Assembly (NCBI GenBank): GCA_949127695.1
Contig: CASBQH010000342.1
Coordinates: 1-7,950 of the forward strand
DNA from: Synechococcales cyanobacterium PMM_0073
Lineage (GTDB): Bacteria; Cyanobacteriota; Cyanobacteriia; Elainellales; Elainellaceae
Length of the DNA stretch: 7,950 nt
Reading direction: 5' to 3'
Part shown: positions 5,771 to 7,950 of the stretch, piece after piece
Layout of the letters: the number at the start of each line of letters is the position of its first letter
Numbering within the stretch: position 1 is the stretch's first letter
Notes under the pieces: model-generated
Told to the model about the DNA's origin: nothing
The model's input: the letters and a program-made list of their open reading frames with translations, nothing else
The model's database searches: none
Program-made: the position numbers and the translations under genes

Positions 5771-5976
5771 ATACACTGTGAGCGAAAGCATTGAGAAATG
5801 TTAAATTCAGCTCACTTAGGCGGCTGGCCAAAGCGGCAACCCTGCTAGCCCGAACTACAGCCAACTCTAAGCTTTCCTGAGCTTCCTAATCATCTTTTCT
5901 GAACAATCACGCTACAGACAGCTTTCTGAGAGTTTGTTAATATGTGTAAAGATTGCGGATTACAAATGCGCTTAAA
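5771..5976. other. gap without recognised gene before the small membrane protein
   Basis: After the repeat and hairpins behind hisF, this stretch has no convincing open frame, tRNA or known small-RNA signature. A short AAGCT/AGCTT stem lies near 5869-5884. The last 40 bases are AT-rich (TTGTTAATATG near 5935-5943) and could hold the promoter of the next gene, but no good -35/-10 pair was found. Confidence 0.4.
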
Positions 5977-6273
5977 ATGTTCTTGATATTGGTCATCGTA
6001 GTGGGATTAGTGGCTTGGGCGCTGCATTTGATGCAGGAAGCGATCCAGCGCCGCGAATTCTCTTTGATGCTGGCAGGCTTCCTGGTTTCGACGGCTGCCG
6101 CTGCCATGATGGCTGTCTATTTTTTAATGAACCACTATTTTGGCTATATGTCTGAGATGGCCGAACGCGCCTACGTGATGGAGGAATGGGCGGCTCCGGT
6201 GGTCTGGTCGGCAGATAGCGAAGCTTGGAAAACCGAAGCCTGGAAGAGCATTGAGGCGTTGGAGACTGAGTAG
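5977..6273 (+). CDS. small two-helix membrane protein of unknown function
   Basis: This is a 98-residue protein that I do not recognise. There are two hydrophobic helices: residues 1-18 (MFLILVIVVGLVAWALHL) and about 29-51 (Ala- and Met-rich, ending AVYFLMN). A charged loop QEAIQRREF joins them. A C-terminal tail of about 45 residues is rich in acidic residues, Trp, Met and Ala, and includes the near-repeat EAWKTEAWKS. No cysteine or catalytic motif is present. By the positive-inside rule the short loop with RR is probably cytoplasmic, putting both ends outside; this is weak inference. The start is uncertain: ATG 5977 begins directly with the helix, while TTG 5953 would add MRITNALK, a basic lead-in. 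Neither has a clear ribosome-binding site. It lies 274 nt after hisF and 268 nt before the glycosyl transferase gene, so it is probably transcribed alone. Confidence 0.6.
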   Translation: MFLILVIVVGLVAWALHLMQEAIQRREFSLMLAGFLVSTAAAAMMAVYFLMNHYFGYMSEMAERAYVMEEWAAPVVWSADSEAWKTEAWKSIEALETE

Positions 6274-6541
6274 CGCCTCCGAATATTAGAAGAATGATTG
6301 GGTGGCTAAAATCTAGAGTACTGCGGCGCTCAGTTGCGCTGTTTGGCCAATTGCCTTGTAAGATCTGCTTTGTGCGCTTGATTCATGATTAATTTGTGAG
6401 CGGCCATGCAGATTTTTGAAATCAAAAATTTGCCATCGCCAAATCTAGATCCTGTGCTAAAACTACTTTCGCAAGTGAATCTTGAGCGCCCAAGGGTTTA
6501 GGCCAATTTGCTGTACTCTATTCTGCACCTAACTGAATCTG
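6274..6541. other. gap before the WecA-family gene
   Basis: This 268-nt stretch contains a possible 31-codon small ORF (6406-6501), listed separately. An 8-bp palindrome-like AT inverted repeat (ATTTTTGA 6412-6419 with TCAAAAAT 6422-6429) lies in the start of that ORF. AAATCTAGA occurs at 6309-6317 and 6441-6449. The similar strings TTTGGCCAATTGCC (near 6341) and TTAGGCCAATTTGC (near 6498) also occur. AT-rich TACTCT/TATTCT near 6514-6524 could be a -10 element for the next gene, but no matching -35 was found. No RNA gene was recognised. Confidence 0.4.
6406..6501 (+). CDS. possible 31-residue small protein or gene remnant
   Basis: An ATG-started frame of 31 codons encodes MQIFEIKNLPSPNLDPVLKL followed by a short LLSQVNLERPRV end and TAG. 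It has a plausible amphipathic helix (PVLKLLSQVNL) and ordinary codons, but no clear ribosome-binding site, and it is short enough to arise by chance. The helix pattern loosely recalls the first helix of GNAT acetyltransferases, so it could be a remnant of such a gene; this is a weak impression only. It ends 40 bases before the WecA-family start. Confidence 0.2.
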   Translation: MQIFEIKNLPSPNLDPVLKLLSQVNLERPRV

Positions 6542-7591
6542 ATGCCTCCTCAGTATTACCATCTGGCTGCATTTATCATCTCCGCTGCGGTTGTGCTGCT
6601 CACCACACCCATCGTCAAAAAGATTGGGCTGCAAAGCGGCTACTATGATCCGCCGGGTGGCCGTAAGGTGCATCAGCGCCCGATGGTGAGGCTGGGTGGC
6701 GTCTCGATCTTTTTGGGGACGCTGGTGGCGCTGCTGGTCGTCTGGTGGGCGGGCGGCTTTGGCGTCTTGCCGCCTGACAAAGAATATGAGATTTGGGGCG
6801 TGACGCTGGGCGGCATTGCCTTCTTTTTAATTGGCCTAGCCGACGACCTGTTCAATCTATCGCCGTTCGTCAGGCTGCTGTTTCAGGTATTTGTAGCGAG
6901 TCTGGCTTGGCAGGCTGGAGTCCAGATTGAATTTTTGAGCATTCCCTTTGTGGGGGTGGTATTGCTGCCCGTCTGGATTAGCCTGCCGGTGACGGTGACT
7001 TGGCTAGTGGGCATGACCAACGCGATCAACTGGATTGATGGTCTAGACGGTCTGGCGGCAGGGGTTTCTGGAATCGCGGCCATCATTATGCTGATTGTTT
7101 GCCTGTTTATGCACCAACCCGGAGCGGCGCTGATTGTGGCAGCTTTATCAGGCGGAGCCTTCGGATTTCTGCGCTACAACTTCAATCCGGCTCAGATTTT
7201 TATGGGCGACGGCGGTGCTTATTTTATGGGCTTTACGCTGGCGGGCGTCGGCGTGATTGGCCTAGTCAAAGGCGTTACCACCGTAGCCGTGCTGCTGCCG
7301 CTGCTAATTTTGGCGGTGCCGCTGCTCGATATGTCGGCGGTGATTTTTGATCGGCTGCGGCATGGCAAATCGCCGTTTATTGCCGACAAGCGCCATCTGC
7401 ATCACCGCCTGCTGGAGGCGGGGCTGTCGCATCGGCTCACCGTGCTGTTTATCTATGCGCTGACGCTCTGGGTAGGCAGTCTGGCGCTAGCCTTTTCGGG
7501 CATTCCCAGCGGCCTCACCTATGCCGGGGCGGCGACGCTGCTGCTGAGCTATGCGGGCTGGCGAGTGAAGCAATATGCCCGACAGCAGTAG
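6542..7591 (+). CDS. WecA/MraY-family undecaprenyl-phosphate glycosyl-1-phosphate transferase
   Basis: This 349-residue polytopic membrane enzyme transfers a sugar-1-phosphate, probably GlcNAc- or related HexNAc-1-P from the UDP-sugar, to undecaprenyl phosphate. That is the first step of a lipid-linked glycan. Family motifs are in order: the N-terminal [18 protein letters not shown] block (36-53), the Mg2+-site ADDLFNLSP (100-108; D101, D102), [15 protein letters not shown] (160-174; D166, D169), [11 protein letters not shown] (220-230; D223), and the cytoplasmic [14 protein letters not shown] (285-298). About ten to eleven hydrophobic helices are visible. The HIS-rich last loop and the DGLDGLA form fit the WecA/TagO branch better than true MraY, which makes peptidoglycan lipid I. 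O-antigen or exopolysaccharide precursor synthesis is likely. The ATG at 6542 gives the normal N-terminus; no clear ribosome-binding site. cinA follows after 41 nt, so a shared transcript is likely. Confidence 0.9.
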   Translation: MPPQYYHLAAFIISAAVVLLTTPIVKKIGLQSGYYDPPGGRKVHQRPMVRLGGVSIFLGTLVALLVVWWAGGFGVLPPDKEYEIWGVTLGGIAFFLIGLADDLFNLSPFVRLLFQVFVASLAWQAGVQIEFLSIPFVGVVLLPVWISLPVTVTWLVGMTNAINWIDGLDGLAAGVSGIAAIIMLIVCLFMHQPGAALIVAALSGGAFGFLRYNFNPAQIFMGDGGAYFMGFTLAGVGVIGLVKGVTTVAVLLPLLILAVPLLDMSAVIFDRLRHGKSPFIADKRHLHHRLLEAGLSHRLTVLFIYALTLWVGSLALAFSGIPSGLTYAGAATLLLSYAGWRVKQYARQQ

Positions 7592-7632
7592 CAGCCTTCG
7601 ACTCTTCGTTTTCTACTGGATTCCCACTGGCC

Positions 7633-7950
7633 ATGACCGAACCCCATGCGGCTGAGATTATTTCTGTCGGGACAGAGCTGCTGCTGGGCGAAATCCTCAA
7701 CAGCAACGCCCAGTTTTTGGCGCAGGAGTTGGCCAAGCTGGGTATCCCGCACTACTACCAGACCGTAGTGGGCGACAACGTGATGCGGCTGCAAAAGGCG
7801 GTAGCCATTGGCTGCGAGCGTTCCCGCATTTTGATCTTTACAGGCGGCCTCGGCCCCACTCCCGATGACCTGACTACCGAAACGCTGGCGGATTTTTTTC
7901 AGAGTCCGCTGATTGAACGCGCAGATTTGCTGGCCGAAATTGCCCAGAAG
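7633..7950 (+). CDS. cinA: CinA competence/damage-inducible family protein, N-terminal part (3' end outside window)
   Basis: The first 106 residues are visible and the frame is still open at the window edge. They form the MoaB/Mog-type molybdopterin-binding-like (MoCF) domain: [20 protein letters not shown] at 9-28 and [20 protein letters not shown] at 68-87, both classic CinA sequence. Full-length cyanobacterial CinA is about 415-425 residues with a C-terminal nicotinamide-nucleotide amidase domain, which cannot be checked here. The family acts in NAD recycling (NMN deamidation, ADP-ribose pyrophosphatase), and in some bacteria is linked to competence. ATG 7633 is the only start candidate: upstream codons back to an in-frame stop contain no ATG, GTG or TTG, and no ribosome-binding site is evident. 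It follows the WecA-family gene by 41 nt on the same strand. Confidence 0.95.
   Translation, partial: MTEPHAAEIISVGTELLLGEILNSNAQFLAQELAKLGIPHYYQTVVGDNVMRLQKAVAIGCERSRILIFTGGLGPTPDDLTTETLADFFQSPLIERADLLAEIAQK

Noticed and set aside
5583..5864. Minus-strand 93-codon frame over the hisF end and following gap
   Set aside because: It is antisense to the hisF 3' end and the 19-bp duplication, has no recognisable family or start signal, and is cysteine-rich in the way shadow frames often are.
5942..5986. MCKDCG start resembling the N-terminus of the hydrogenase accessory protein HypB
   Set aside because: The frame ends after 14 codons and no HypB sequence follows in any frame, so the likeness is probably chance; it is kept only as a possible leader under the membrane-protein finding.
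7099..7350. Plus-strand 83-codon frame inside the WecA-family gene
   Set aside because: It is an out-of-frame shadow of the strongly conserved membrane enzyme, rich in Arg, Gly and Ser with no domain.

Overview
This window reads as cyanobacterial chromosome. The clearest lineage markers are a Get3/ArsA-fold ATPase with a C-terminal alpha-crystallin-like domain (the Get3d type known from cyanobacteria and plastids) and a 64-residue DUF2862-type protein. Most genes lack a strong Shine-Dalgarno site, and base composition is moderately GC-rich and even. No tRNA, rRNA, CRISPR array, transposase or phage gene was seen, so this looks like core genome rather than an island. I cannot name the genus; a non-heterocystous filamentous type is only a guess.

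Layout: (1) Positions 1-669 (+) hold the 3' end of a CPA1-type Na+/H+ antiporter, followed by a small Pro/Gln-rich exported protein at 778-1110 (+). (2) Positions 1137-4802 form a minus-strand run of four genes. In transcription order these are a DUF2862 protein (4802-4608), a Get3d-type ATPase (4430-3330), a two-domain protein joining a cysteine-less peroxiredoxin-like fold to a 2-oxoglutarate/Fe(II) dioxygenase (3300-2131), and an FTR1-family iron permease (2060-1137). (3) hisF (4932-5702, +) is transcribed divergently from the DUF2862 gene. (4) Further + strand genes follow: an unrecognised two-helix membrane protein (5977-6273), a WecA/MraY-family glycosyl-1-phosphate transferase (6542-7591), and the 5' end of cinA (7633 to the window edge).

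The part most worth attention is the get3d - redoxin/dioxygenase - FTR1 run. Two of its three products have an iron link: the dioxygenase has an intact Fe(II) site, and the permease has both REGxE iron motifs. The redoxin half has lost its peroxidatic cysteine. The 29-nt gap between get3d and the redoxin/dioxygenase gene carries a tandem 11-bp repeat that folds into a stem-loop exactly where a ribosome-binding site would lie. A shared role in iron handling or in membrane-protein maturation is inference from adjacency only.

The gaps hold several small repeats: a 15-bp tandem repeat between the DUF2862 gene and get3d, and a 19-bp duplication plus hairpin that begins in the hisF stop codon. The cyanobacterial HIP1 octamer GCGATCGC was not found by eye anywhere in the window.
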